A stretch of DNA of 64,000 nucleotides from DASXVU01 sp963732855 (GTDB lineage Archaea; Thermoplasmatota; Thermoplasmata; Methanomassiliicoccales; UBA472). Where the stretch lies: positions 124,001-188,000 of the forward strand of contig CAVTBB010000005.1 in the NCBI GenBank assembly GCA_963732855.1, written 5' to 3'. Shown here in pieces: positions 42,613 through 51,056 of the stretch. The translations under genes were made by a program, and so were the position numbers. Position 1 is the first letter of the stretch. Every line of letters begins with the position of its first letter. The notes beneath the pieces are model-generated. The model did not search any database and was not told where the DNA came from. It saw only the letters and a list, made by a program, of their open reading frames with translations.

Positions 42613-42630
42613 CGTTTTCACCCGTTCCAT

Positions 42631-42801
42631 CTAGTCTGCGAACTCAGTTCCGCACTTCTTGCACTTGACGGTGTAGTGCTTGCCGCCGCCGGTCTGTTTC
42701 ACGACCGCCACGTATTCGGTGCAACCGCACTTGCCGCAGGAGACCGGCTCTTCCCCTTCATCCTCTTCGCACTTTTCTGCCTTCTTTGGTTTCGGCGCCA
42801 T
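42631..42801 (-). CDS. Small zinc-ribbon protein
   Basis: 56 residues from MAPKPKKAEKCEED. An acidic and Lys-rich N-terminus is followed by a zinc ribbon with C-x2-C (SCGKCGC) and, 20 residues later, KCKKCGTEF. The layout resembles small archaeal proteins of ribosome or RNA association. Start at ATG 42801; the frame extends 22 codons upstream without the basic/acidic character. Ends directly before thpR and is likely co-transcribed. Confidence 0.75.
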   Translation of the reverse strand: MAPKPKKAEKCEEDEGEEPVSCGKCGCTEYVAVVKQTGGGKHYTVKCKKCGTEFAD

Positions 42802-42886
42802 CAGATAAGGAAGACCGATGGAGCTATAATAAGAATCATGCGGGCAGGTTACCAGAATTGAATACAAATGACTGATGAACAGAATG

Positions 42887-43636
42887 TCACACCCATCTCT
42901 CCGTGCCGATCTCCAGGGTCATCATGGTCAAGTATCTGAGCACCTTGTCGCCCTTCTCGGTGAGGGAGTAATCTCCCCTCTCCTGGTTCTGGATGATCAT
43001 GTTCGTCGCGGTAAGCTTCCCTAGATGGAAAAGCAGGTTGCCACCCTTCAGACCGGTGATGCTGGAAAGCATGGAGTAGCTCCTTGGCTGATCGATCAAT
43101 GATCTCATTATCTCAAGCCTCTGGGGGTTTGCGATGGGGTCGACCACCTCCCGCACGATCTTATCCTCGTCCATCCTCCTTATGAGGTTCCTCAGGTTCT
43201 CGTCTGAGACGAAGGAATTCTGGCTGCGGATGACCCGGACGTGCCGGTCGAACATGGAGTATACCTCATCAAAACATATGGAGCACTTTTTGTATGGCGC
43301 CTTGAACCTCATCGTATCCAGCTCCTTCCGCATCTCGATCAGCTTCTTTTCATCCACCTTCTCCTCGCCTACTAGCTTGGCGCTCCTCTGCAAGAAATCG
43401 GTGAACGCCTCCTTGCACGCGGTGCGGCAATCGCACGGGCTTACCATGCACCGGTCCAAGTCGACGTCCACGTCCTCGACCAGGTGGTTGACCATGATGT
43501 TGAGCGCACAAGTGTCGTTCCCGCTCCGGATTGAACGGTTGTTCATCAGGATATCCACTTTCCCACTGAGGTTGGATATCGCGGTCAGCAGGTCCGACAT
43601 CTCCGCGGGCTCTCTCTTAGCAGGCTTGGCTGGCAT
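42887..43636 (-). CDS. Winged-helix regulator with a cysteine-rich N-terminal domain
   Basis: 249 residues. The C-terminal third is an ArsR-like winged helix (DPIANPQRLEIMRSLIDQPRSYSMLSSITGLKGGNLLFHLGKL). The N-terminal domain carries CMVSPCDCRTAC at about 63-74 and CSIC near 120, six or more Cys that could bind an Fe-S cluster, zinc, or act as a redox switch. Divergent from the MTH865-like gene and the methyltransferase, so it may control them. The Msr-type regulators of Methanosarcina methyltransferase genes are a functional analogy, not a proven homology. Confidence 0.75.
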   Translation of the reverse strand: MPAKPAKREPAEMSDLLTAISNLSGKVDILMNNRSIRSGNDTCALNIMVNHLVEDVDVDLDRCMVSPCDCRTACKEAFTDFLQRSAKLVGEEKVDEKKLIEMRKELDTMRFKAPYKKCSICFDEVYSMFDRHVRVIRSQNSFVSDENLRNLIRRMDEDKIVREVVDPIANPQRLEIMRSLIDQPRSYSMLSSITGLKGGNLLFHLGKLTATNMIIQNQERGDYSLTEKGDKVLRYLTMMTLEIGTERWV

Positions 43637-43745
43637 GTTCGTGGCACCTCTGTTGGTCGTTACACATTCCTGTAGCTGCTACATAATATTGACGAATAAC
43701 TATATACTTCTAACCCGGGAATATGAATTGCAGGAGATACCCATC

Positions 43746-43988
43746 TTGGTCGATGTCAAGAAAGAGATCAGGGCACAGATCGTTGGAGCATTGAAAGAAG
43801 CGGAATTCCCCATCAAGACGCCGGCAGACTTGCTGAAGGCTTTCCCGATGGGTGCAGAGACCACCTGCCAGGCTGGCGATGTCAAGATGACCGCAGGAGA
43901 GGCCGGCAAACTTCTCAAACCGGAGGATTTCCCGTTCAAAGATGCCGCGAAGGTGGCGGACACCATCCTGAAGAGGGCGGGAATGTGA
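43746..43988 (+). CDS. MTH865-like family protein
   Basis: 80 residues. Matches the small MTH865 family of methanogens (KKEIRAQIVGALKEAEFPIKTPADLLKAFP, then the end DFPFKDAAKVADTILKRAG). All-helical, function unknown. The start is a TTG at 43746, eight bases after AGGAGAT, which fits the family opening; no in-frame ATG is near. TATA-like ACTATATAC at 43698-43706. Lies 17 bases before the CoM methyltransferase, so the two are co-transcribed. Confidence 0.85.
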   Translation: MVDVKKEIRAQIVGALKEAEFPIKTPADLLKAFPMGAETTCQAGDVKMTAGEAGKLLKPEDFPFKDAAKVADTILKRAGM

Positions 43989-44005
43989 GGTAAGGAGACG
44001 TAGAG

Positions 44006-45109
44006 ATGGCTGACACTATGAACCATATCGAGAGGGCAGTCGCGTCCCTGCAGGACAAGCCTGTGGACCGCCTGTCGACCTACCCGCTGGCGATGGGCGT
44101 ATGCCGCCGCACCGTCGGCGATGGCACAATGACCTACCGGGACTGGGCATCGGACCCGAAGAAGTTTGCCGCCGGTTTCATCGCTGGACAGAAGTATTTC
44201 GACTTCGACTGGGCCATCGGCCTGATGGACCTTTCCGTCATGGCCGGCGATCTGGGCGCCACCGTAAGGATGGATGACCAGAACACCCCGTTCGTCACCG
44301 AGCCGGCGTTCAAGACCGTGGAGGACTACGAGACCTTCGAGGTCCCGGACGTGCACAAGGGACGCTCCGGAGTTCTGCTCGAGGGAACCAAGCTCTTCAC
44401 CGACGCGCTGAAGAGCCAGGTGATATGCGCGGGATTCATCGAAGGCCCGCTGCTGGCGCTGACGCAGTCGACCGGCGCGGAGAAGGTCTTCATGGACATG
44501 TACAACCACCGCGGCGCCATACACAAGGCGCTGGCCAAGCTGACCGAGTTCGACATGAAGCTGATCGACGGCTTCAAGGAGACCGGCTGCGCTGGTTTGG
44601 TCTGGGACTACCTGTGGGGCAGCTATTCATGCCTGGGCGACAAGGAGTACGAGGAGTTCGAGAGCAACGACAAGTACGCCCTCAAGCTGAACGCGCGCGT
44701 CGCCGAGCTCGGCATGGCCAACTGCATCCACAACTGCGCCGACCTGCCGCACCTGGACACCCAGGTCAAGAAGATGAAGCCGGCGATCTACTCGATGGCC
44801 TACTACCCGTTGATCCCCGGATCGCCGTCCCCGAAGGAAGCGATCGGCAAGGGATACGCAGACAACTGTCTGCTCGCCGGGGAGGTCGACCCGCAGCTGT
44901 TCGTTCGCGGAACGACCGAGAAGACGCAGAAGACCACCATGAACCTGGTGCAAGAGGTCAAGACCGCTCTCTGCGAGAGGGGCCTGCACTCCAGGTATTG
45001 CATCGCGTCCGGATGCGAGGTACCGCCCACCGTGACGACCAAGCTTGAGAACATCAAGATGTGCGTCGACACCGTGAAGCAGTATGGCCAGGTCACCTGC
45101 GCAAAGTAA
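44006..45109 (+). CDS. Methylcobamide:coenzyme M methyltransferase, MtaA/MtbA type
   Basis: Zinc enzyme of the uroporphyrinogen decarboxylase fold that moves the methyl group from a corrinoid protein to coenzyme M, giving methyl-CoM for methanogenesis. 367 residues. The zinc site is His242-x-Cys244 in IHNCADLPHL, with Cys337 (ASGCEVPP) as the likely third ligand. Ribosome binding site GGAGACGTAGAG region precedes the ATG. Whether it serves methanol or methylamines cannot be decided by sequence inspection; the MtaB/MtaC genes are 26 kb away in the window. Confidence 0.88.
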   Translation: MADTMNHIERAVASLQDKPVDRLSTYPLAMGVCRRTVGDGTMTYRDWASDPKKFAAGFIAGQKYFDFDWAIGLMDLSVMAGDLGATVRMDDQNTPFVTEPAFKTVEDYETFEVPDVHKGRSGVLLEGTKLFTDALKSQVICAGFIEGPLLALTQSTGAEKVFMDMYNHRGAIHKALAKLTEFDMKLIDGFKETGCAGLVWDYLWGSYSCLGDKEYEEFESNDKYALKLNARVAELGMANCIHNCADLPHLDTQVKKMKPAIYSMAYYPLIPGSPSPKEAIGKGYADNCLLAGEVDPQLFVRGTTEKTQKTTMNLVQEVKTALCERGLHSRYCIASGCEVPPTVTTKLENIKMCVDTVKQYGQVTCAK

Positions 45110-45206
45110 GCGTCGAATGCAGAACAAACCCTTTCCCTTTACTTTCCCGCATTTCAACATAATGTTGCAGGGAGCAGAACGTTAAGATCAATAGTCAGGT
45201 GAAAGA

Positions 45207-45656
45207 ATGGATCCGATCGATTCTGGACGTTTGCTGATTGAGAAAGTGGCCATGCGTCGGGCAGAGGACGCATTGAAGGAAATAAGAAAACATTTCCCCG
45301 ATGCAACGATGAACGTGGAGTTGGTCGACGGTAGAGGCGTACTCACCGTCTGCCATGGTCGGTATGTGGTGAGCAAGGAGTTTGTCGAGACCGCCGAGAG
45401 CATGAGCTCACCTCATTGCATGTCAGAATACCGCCGTACCTTACAGGGCAAAGCCCGCCTGGTGCTGATAGTTCCGAAGGAGACGGCAGCGAACACCTAC
45501 ACGCGCATGCTGGAGCTCAACAACTGGTGGCTCTTCTACTATCAGATCTTCTTCTACGACGAACAGGGCAATGTCCGGCGAATGGACCGGAAGACCTGGT
45601 GTCATATGATCGGACGTCCCTATGAGCCGGTGCGCCGGGCCCCGGAGATCGCCTAA
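45207..45656 (+). CDS. Hypothetical protein, 149 residues
   Basis: Soluble, no membrane segment. Beta-alpha N-terminal half (IEKVAMRRAEDALKEIRKHFPDATMNVELVDGRGVLTVCHGRYVV) and an aromatic-rich stretch ELNNWWLFYYQIFFYDEQGN. Start at ATG 45207 after GGTGAAAG. No family recognised. Follows the methyltransferase by about 100 bases and may or may not share its transcript. Confidence 0.65.
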   Translation: MDPIDSGRLLIEKVAMRRAEDALKEIRKHFPDATMNVELVDGRGVLTVCHGRYVVSKEFVETAESMSSPHCMSEYRRTLQGKARLVLIVPKETAANTYTRMLELNNWWLFYYQIFFYDEQGNVRRMDRKTWCHMIGRPYEPVRRAPEIA

Positions 45657-45686
45657 GCATCTGTCAACCCGGACACGACCTTTGCA

Positions 45687-46577
45687 CTACTTCTTTCCAA
45701 TCTCTTCGACGTAGAGGTCAAACGCCCGCCTGCTCGTGATCCACTCCTTCCCTCTTCTGATCGCGGGTAACTCGCCTTGCTTGGCCCTCAAGGACAGATA
45801 CTTTGCTGAGTAGGAGGTCTCCCCTTCATATCGTACCAGCGGCCTCAGTTCGTCCAAATCGCTGCCGACGTAAGAAAGGAAATTGAGCAATGAACCGCCC
45901 ATGATGACCTGCAGGTACTCGGTCAAAGGCAGCATATCTCCAGCATCGGCTTGGAAAAGTGCGTCAAAGTACCGCTCCTTGTCCACCGGCATGACGTTCA
46001 CGGGCGGCCAATCGTGCTTCAGGAAATGCAGGTTCAGCAACAACCTGCCAATCCGCCCGTTGCCGTCCTTGAAGGGGTGGATGCATTCGAACTTGTGATG
46101 GAACCAGGCACCGAGGGTGAAGACGTCCTCTCCCGCCAGATCACGGCGGTCATACTCCTTGACCAGTGCGGCCATCGTCTCTCCCAGCCCTTCAGCCGGT
46201 GCAGGGGTGAACGACGCCTGGACCACATTGTTCGTCCGTCTCCATTGACCATAGTCCTGCCGCACACCTTTGAAGACCTCCTCGTGGAGGTTGCGGACGG
46301 TGATGATATCGATGGCCTGAGCCCTCCGGTCGACGAGGCGAACGAATGCCGATGCGTGCTGCATCGTTTCCAGCAGTTCATTGGTGGCCTTCTTGACCCC
46401 TTCTCTAAAGATTACCACCCGGTCCACCTCATCCTGGGTGAGGGAGTTGCCCTCGATGGCGTTCGTGCCATAGGTGTTCATGGAACTGACCGCCTTCCAT
46501 ACCGGACCGGGGAAGGTATCGAACGAGCCGCGGCTCAAAAGCGCGGATCGAAGGCCGTCCAATACGTTCTTCTTCAT
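45687..46577 (-). CDS. Fic family protein (downstream copy)
   Basis: Predicted AMP-transferase that modifies target proteins on Ser/Thr/Tyr. 296 residues. The catalytic motif HPFKDGNGRIGR (His167) is complete. The inhibitory motif T38-x3-E42-G43 (TNAIEG) is in the N-terminal part, so it is the self-inhibited class II type. The C-terminus has a winged-helix-like segment ending VEEIGKK. A TATA-like GTATATTG lies about 25 bases before the ATG, so it is probably leaderless. Tandem paralogue of the gene just upstream. Confidence 0.94.
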   Translation of the reverse strand: MKKNVLDGLRSALLSRGSFDTFPGPVWKAVSSMNTYGTNAIEGNSLTQDEVDRVVIFREGVKKATNELLETMQHASAFVRLVDRRAQAIDIITVRNLHEEVFKGVRQDYGQWRRTNNVVQASFTPAPAEGLGETMAALVKEYDRRDLAGEDVFTLGAWFHHKFECIHPFKDGNGRIGRLLLNLHFLKHDWPPVNVMPVDKERYFDALFQADAGDMLPLTEYLQVIMGGSLLNFLSYVGSDLDELRPLVRYEGETSYSAKYLSLRAKQGELPAIRRGKEWITSRRAFDLYVEEIGKK

Positions 46578-46641
46578 CGTATCTTATCACGGAGGTTCCA
46601 ATATACAATCAATTCCAACAAGACCAATGATATGATCAGAA

Positions 46642-47544
46642 TTATTGCATCTCACCCCTGCCCACTTCCTTGATGTACAGGTCAAGGGCACGCCTGCTGG
46701 TATGCCACTCATTTTTGATCATTACTGCGGGGAGCTTTCCCTGCCTCGCCCTAAGGGACAGATACTTGGCGGAGTACGGGACATCTCCCTCATACCTGAC
46801 CATTTGTTTCAACTCATCTTTGATGGTGCCGACATGGGAAAGGAAATTCAGCAGAGAACCGCCCATGATGAACTTGAGGTAATCGCTCAAAGGCGCGAAA
46901 TCTCCCTTGTCACTTCTGCCCAGCGCGTCCAAGTACCTTCCTTTGTCCGATGGCATGACGTTCACGGGCGGCCAATTGTGCTTCAGGAAATGCAGGTTCA
47001 AAAGAAGTCTTCCAACGCGTCCATTCCCATCACTGAATGGGTGGATACATTCGAAATTGTAGTGCAGCCAAGCGCCTAAAGTGAATGCGTCTTCTCCGGC
47101 AATGTCCCTCTGATCATACTCTTTCAATAGGGCTTCCATCTTTCCCACAATCTTCTCTGGCCTGGGCGGGGTAAACGAGGCTCCCCTGATCAGCACGTTC
47201 ACCCGCCTCCACTGTCCATAGTCCGGCAGCAGTCCCTTAAAGACCTCCTCGTGGAGTTCGAGGATTGTGACCAGATCGATGGCCCGAGCCCTCCGGTCCA
47301 ATAGATGTCTGAACGCAGATTCATGTTGGATCGTCTCGAGGATGAAATTGATGGGCTTTTTGACCCCTTCTCGGTCGACGATGACCTTGTCCACTTCTTC
47401 CTGCGTTAGAGTGTTGCCTTCGATAGCGTTTGTACCATACGTGTTCAGAGAGCTGACGGCTTTCCAAACGGACCCGGGGAATGTTTCGAAGGAGCCTCTG
47501 CTCAACAAGACATTTCGAAGGCCGTCCAATATGGTCTGCTTCAC
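46642..47544 (-). CDS. Fic family protein (upstream copy)
   Basis: Second Fic protein, 300 residues, with HPFSDGNGRVGR and the inhibitory TNAIEGN in the same positions as its neighbour. Roughly two-thirds of residues look identical along the whole length, so it arose by tandem duplication. The start is set at the GTG at 47544: it aligns with the paralogue's first codon, and a TATA box (TATAAATA, about 47567-47574) lies about 27 bases before it. The ATG at 47562 would sit inside the promoter. Ends 64 bases before the other copy. Confidence 0.93.
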   Translation of the reverse strand: MKQTILDGLRNVLLSRGSFETFPGSVWKAVSSLNTYGTNAIEGNTLTQEEVDKVIVDREGVKKPINFILETIQHESAFRHLLDRRARAIDLVTILELHEEVFKGLLPDYGQWRRVNVLIRGASFTPPRPEKIVGKMEALLKEYDQRDIAGEDAFTLGAWLHYNFECIHPFSDGNGRVGRLLLNLHFLKHNWPPVNVMPSDKGRYLDALGRSDKGDFAPLSDYLKFIMGGSLLNFLSHVGTIKDELKQMVRYEGDVPYSAKYLSLRARQGKLPAVMIKNEWHTSRRALDLYIKEVGRGEMQ

Positions 47545-47845
47545 AGAATATGATAGAAGCATACATTGTATTTATACTGTATACGGTATTAACATGATAT
47601 ATTGAATTTAAGAATATTGAATCTCTCGATGGCATGATTAGCTACAGGGGCAATTTATGACTCGACCCCTCCATTGATCCCGAACCGGTTCACGAGTCTG
47701 TTCATGACTTCGACATTGCATGATTCAGCTCTTTTACGCTAATTCAAGCGATCCTCCCTACGACTCTGCCTATTGAACAATTTTGAAATAGTATCCTATG
47801 TCTGATACAGGACGTATAGAGATCTGAAAAAACGGTAGAAGGTAC
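47545..47845. other. Divergent intergenic region between fic and the ABC transporter
   Basis: About 300 bases. It holds the promoter of the upstream fic copy (TATA at about 47567-47574). No gene, tRNA or strong hairpin is visible in the rest. Confidence 0.5.
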
Positions 47846-48796
47846 ATGACACATTCAGGCGAAATAGTATGCAATGACATTGGCAAGGTTTTCAGTACCG
47901 GTAAGCAGGCACTGACCGCGGTCAACTTTTCCATACCGGCCAGCGGAATCTTTGCCCTGATCGGAAGGAACGGGGCCGGCAAGACCACGCTGACCCGGAT
48001 ATTGTCCACTCTGCTTGAACCCTCGTCAGGGGTAGCGACCATCAACGGGCTGGACGTAATGACTGACGCAAAGAAGCTCAGGGAAAGGATGTCGGTCGTC
48101 CCCCAGGAAGGGAGGGCCGTCCAATGGATGACGCCGCTGCAGAGCGTCTCCTCGTACCTGTTGTGGAGGGGGATGAGCTACAAGGAATCACGTTCCAAGG
48201 GCGAGGAGGCGCTGGCACAGGTTGGTCTGGCTCCGGTGGCGGACAGGCTCAACCGGACGCTCTCGGGCGGAATGAAACGAAAGGTACTGGTGGCCATGGT
48301 CATCGCCGCCGGATCGGAGTTCATCTTCCTAGATGAGCCGACCACCGGCCTGGACCCGATCTCCCGACAGGAGATATGGAACCTGATGACCGATCTAAGC
48401 AAGGACCGGTTCATCTTCCTCACCACCCACTACCTGGAGGAGGCGCAGACGGTCGCCGACAGGATAGGGATACTGGACGACGGCCGGCTGCTGGCGCTCG
48501 GCAGCATGGACGAACTGAGGAAGAAGATACGGCATCAATACAGCGTAAAGGTGCCGCGGGGGGTGGAACTGCCGCCGGTGGAGGGGAAGGTCCTGGAAAG
48601 GAAGGACGGACAGGTCCAGATCATGACCACCCAAGATGAGGCATTGCGATTGTCGAGAATGCTCATCGAAAGGAGGGCCCAGTTCTCTCTGAACCCTATC
48701 GACCTGGATGACATATTCTCCGACGTCGTGGGGGGAGCGACCCTGAACGATGACGAATCTGCTATGAACGATTATAGTCCGGGTGGAGGAAAATGA
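47846..48796 (+). CDS. ABC transporter ATP-binding protein
   Basis: Energises an ABC-2 type exporter with the next gene. 316 residues. Walker A GRNGAGKTTL near 40, signature LSGGMKRKV, Walker B FIFLDEPTTGLD, and switch His in LTTHYLEEAQ, all intact. A C-terminal extension after 225 resembles the regulatory tail of drug- and daunorubicin-type transporters. Stop overlaps the permease start (ATGA). Substrate unknown. Confidence 0.95.
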   Translation: MTHSGEIVCNDIGKVFSTGKQALTAVNFSIPASGIFALIGRNGAGKTTLTRILSTLLEPSSGVATINGLDVMTDAKKLRERMSVVPQEGRAVQWMTPLQSVSSYLLWRGMSYKESRSKGEEALAQVGLAPVADRLNRTLSGGMKRKVLVAMVIAAGSEFIFLDEPTTGLDPISRQEIWNLMTDLSKDRFIFLTTHYLEEAQTVADRIGILDDGRLLALGSMDELRKKIRHQYSVKVPRGVELPPVEGKVLERKDGQVQIMTTQDEALRLSRMLIERRAQFSLNPIDLDDIFSDVVGGATLNDDESAMNDYSPGGGK

Positions 48797-49533
48797 AGCG
48801 GATCAGAGGACAGATTCTCGCTTCCATCCTGGTGAACGCGATCTATGAGATGAAGAACTACCCGGTGGTCCTGCTGAACACGGTTCTGGCCCCGCTCTCG
48901 TTCCTAACCCTCATATGGTTCGTCAGCCGAGGCAGCCTCCTGGGGCCGGCGATCGTCGGGGGTCTGATCATGACCATGTTCTCCAGCGGGACCTCGCTGC
49001 AGGCGGACCTGTCGCACCTGAAGAACGATTTCAAACTGCAGGACATGGTGGTCAGTTCGCCGACCAGCGCTTCCGTTTATGTGGTCGGGATCGCGATCTC
49101 CGAACTGATCTATTCCCTGCCGGCGATCGCCATCCTCTCGACCTTGTTCTTCTTCTTCGTCCCGGTGACGCTGATCCAGTTGGGAGGAATAATCGCGGTC
49201 CTGGCGTTCGTCTTCATCACCTCGGTCTCTCTCGGTTTTGCGCTGGCCACCATCTCTTCTGACATCGTCCAGAGCTTTGCCTTCACCCGCCTGCTTACGA
49301 CACTTTTCTCGACCCTGGCACCAGTCTACTATCCGATCACCTACATCCCGGAACCTTACCGTTTTCTGGCTTATCTATCGCCAACCACCTACGCGGCACA
49401 GATCGCCCAGAACCTTAGCGGAGCGCTGGTATCGTCCACGGAGGAGCTGATCGTCGACTGGACGGTCCTGATATGTCTTACCGCGGTGTTCCTGTGGATA
49501 GGAATGTCAAAATCCAGGTGGAGGGAGAAGTGA
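48793..49533 (+). CDS. ABC-2 type permease
   Basis: Membrane partner of the preceding ATPase, 246 residues with six hydrophobic helices (for example NTVLAPLSFLTLIWFV, LIYSLPAIAILSTLFFFFVP, IIAVLAFVFITSVSLGFAL). The conserved ABC-2 stretch LAPVYYPITYIPEPYRFLAYLSPTTY is present near 180-205. Starts four bases inside the ATPase gene. Together they probably export a drug or lipid-like compound. Confidence 0.92.
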   Translation: MKRIRGQILASILVNAIYEMKNYPVVLLNTVLAPLSFLTLIWFVSRGSLLGPAIVGGLIMTMFSSGTSLQADLSHLKNDFKLQDMVVSSPTSASVYVVGIAISELIYSLPAIAILSTLFFFFVPVTLIQLGGIIAVLAFVFITSVSLGFALATISSDIVQSFAFTRLLTTLFSTLAPVYYPITYIPEPYRFLAYLSPTTYAAQIAQNLSGALVSSTEELIVDWTVLICLTAVFLWIGMSKSRWREK

Positions 49534-49628
49534 CCGGATGTCTAGAACTAGGTCTTGCGAAGCTTTTCTTTTAATATTCGAGCCTCGAATAAGTTTCTGG
49601 TCGTCAGGACGACCTTGATGTGAATATT

Positions 49629-50024
49629 ATGGACCTAGTACAACTGATAATTGCGATAGTGGTTCTGATCATAGGCTGGGTGATCATCTCGATACCTTTG
49701 TGGCTCGCTGCAAAGGTGTGGACAGGCGGACAGGCAACTATGGGAGAGGCCATGCTCGGCATGCTTCTCGGCGGGATTGTCTTCGCCCTTGTCTATGCGG
49801 GTACATTCCTGCTCACGAACATCATCACCAGTTCGGGCATTGCTTTGATCGTCGCGGCGATCGTCGCCTTCCTGGCCTTCCTCGGCCTCTATAAGATGTT
49901 GTTCGATGTGGGTTGGCTCAAGGCATTGGGGATCGCCATCCTGGCAGTGATCTTCGCCGTGGTCATACTGCTAATAATGTCGGTGGTCTTGGTCGCAGTG
50001 GGAATAGGTGTGCTGGGACTGTGA
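49629..50024 (+). CDS. Small four-helix membrane protein
   Basis: 131 residues, almost entirely hydrophobic, with about four transmembrane helices. The stretch LGLYKMLFDVGWLKALGIAIL recurs in the next membrane gene. Start at ATG 49629; a GTG three codons upstream is possible. No charged catalytic motif. Function unknown; homology to the 109-residue protein that follows suggests a duplicated small family. Confidence 0.65.
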   Translation: MDLVQLIIAIVVLIIGWVIISIPLWLAAKVWTGGQATMGEAMLGMLLGGIVFALVYAGTFLLTNIITSSGIALIVAAIVAFLAFLGLYKMLFDVGWLKALGIAILAVIFAVVILLIMSVVLVAVGIGVLGL

Positions 50025-50244
50025 TCGGTTCAGATAGGTAACGAAAAACGATCGGCCAGGAGGACTTATTCCAACATGGGTCTATCTTTTTGACCCTAGC
50101 CATTCTTCCTGACCTCACCTTATTTTTTAGACAATTTCGAATCCCTGAGAGCCTCCCTGAAAACGGTAAAAAGGCCGGGTTCCATATTAAATCCCGCTAT
50201 TCCATTGAGTTCATGGCTTATATCCAACGTTCAAACATCGATGT

Positions 50245-50574
50245 ATGGTCGATACTTCGAGCATCGTTTATCTGTTGGTCGCACTAATAATTTCAACGAT
50301 CATCATCTATTTTGTAACCAAGATCATGGGAGAGAGGGAAGGTCTAGGCACGGCCTTGGTCGCAGCCGTGATAGGCACTGTGGTCTACATCGTAGCCTAT
50401 TTCTTGCTTGGCAATGGCCTATTGGCAGCCGTTCTGGCAGGAATAGTCTGGCTGCTGGCCCTCAAAGGACTATACAAGATTGGATGGATCAAAGCGCTCA
50501 TCATCGCAGTGCTGATCTGGATATTTGCTACGATAATCGGTTTCTTCCTTCCGACGCTTTCAGGTCCGTTATAG
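50245..50574 (+). CDS. Small membrane protein, paralogue of preceding gene
   Basis: 109 residues and about four hydrophobic helices. It shares with its upstream neighbour the order of helices and the motif LKGLYKIGWIKALIIAVL. The neighbour has DVGWLKAL at the same place. 220 bases separate the two; no shared promoter is visible. Function unknown. Confidence 0.7.
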   Translation: MVDTSSIVYLLVALIISTIIIYFVTKIMGEREGLGTALVAAVIGTVVYIVAYFLLGNGLLAAVLAGIVWLLALKGLYKIGWIKALIIAVLIWIFATIIGFFLPTLSGPL

Positions 50575-50801
50575 AAATGAAAGCTGAGACTGAAACCCTT
50601 TCCATTTTAAAAATATTCAATTTATTATCCAATTAATCATTGTTCCTTTTACTCGATCTCATCTAAATGACCTGTCATTCCAGCTTACGGGCGATTCCTC
50701 TTATACGGAGTACATGGGCCTCAAGCCATTCAGGGGGCTGCCTGGGTCCATCGGCGGAAAATGACCTATGAACCAATTAAAAGGGGAATAGGGGAGGAAG
50801 A

Positions 50802-50951
50802 ATGATCGACATCTCGACCATCATCGATGCTATGAAGACCGGGCCAATCTTCGCTTTCCTCGGGCTGTCCATCCTTGTCCCGATACTCATCCTCGGGAAG
50901 GTGATATCGTCTCTGCCTGGTGAAATCATCTTCGGGGCGGGCCTGGGATAA
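50802..50951 (+). CDS. Very small membrane protein, possibly frameshifted
   Basis: 49 residues with one strong hydrophobic helix (FAFLGLSILVPILILGKVI). An excellent ribosome binding site GGAGGAAG lies just before the ATG. Translation of the next frame after GAGLG continues with IFGRRVEVSAGGLLQIGL to a stop at 51009, which reads like a natural protein end. The gene may therefore be one of about 68 residues with a one-base shift near 50945. No family recognised. Confidence 0.5.
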   Translation: MIDISTIIDAMKTGPIFAFLGLSILVPILILGKVISSLPGEIIFGAGLG

Positions 50952-51056
50952 TATCTTCGGCCGGAGGGTGGAGGTGTCCGCGGGGGGTCTGCTACAGATC
51001 GGCCTCTAGATGTTGTTGGAACATCCATCCTGTTGAGGATGCCCCAAAAGGGGGCA

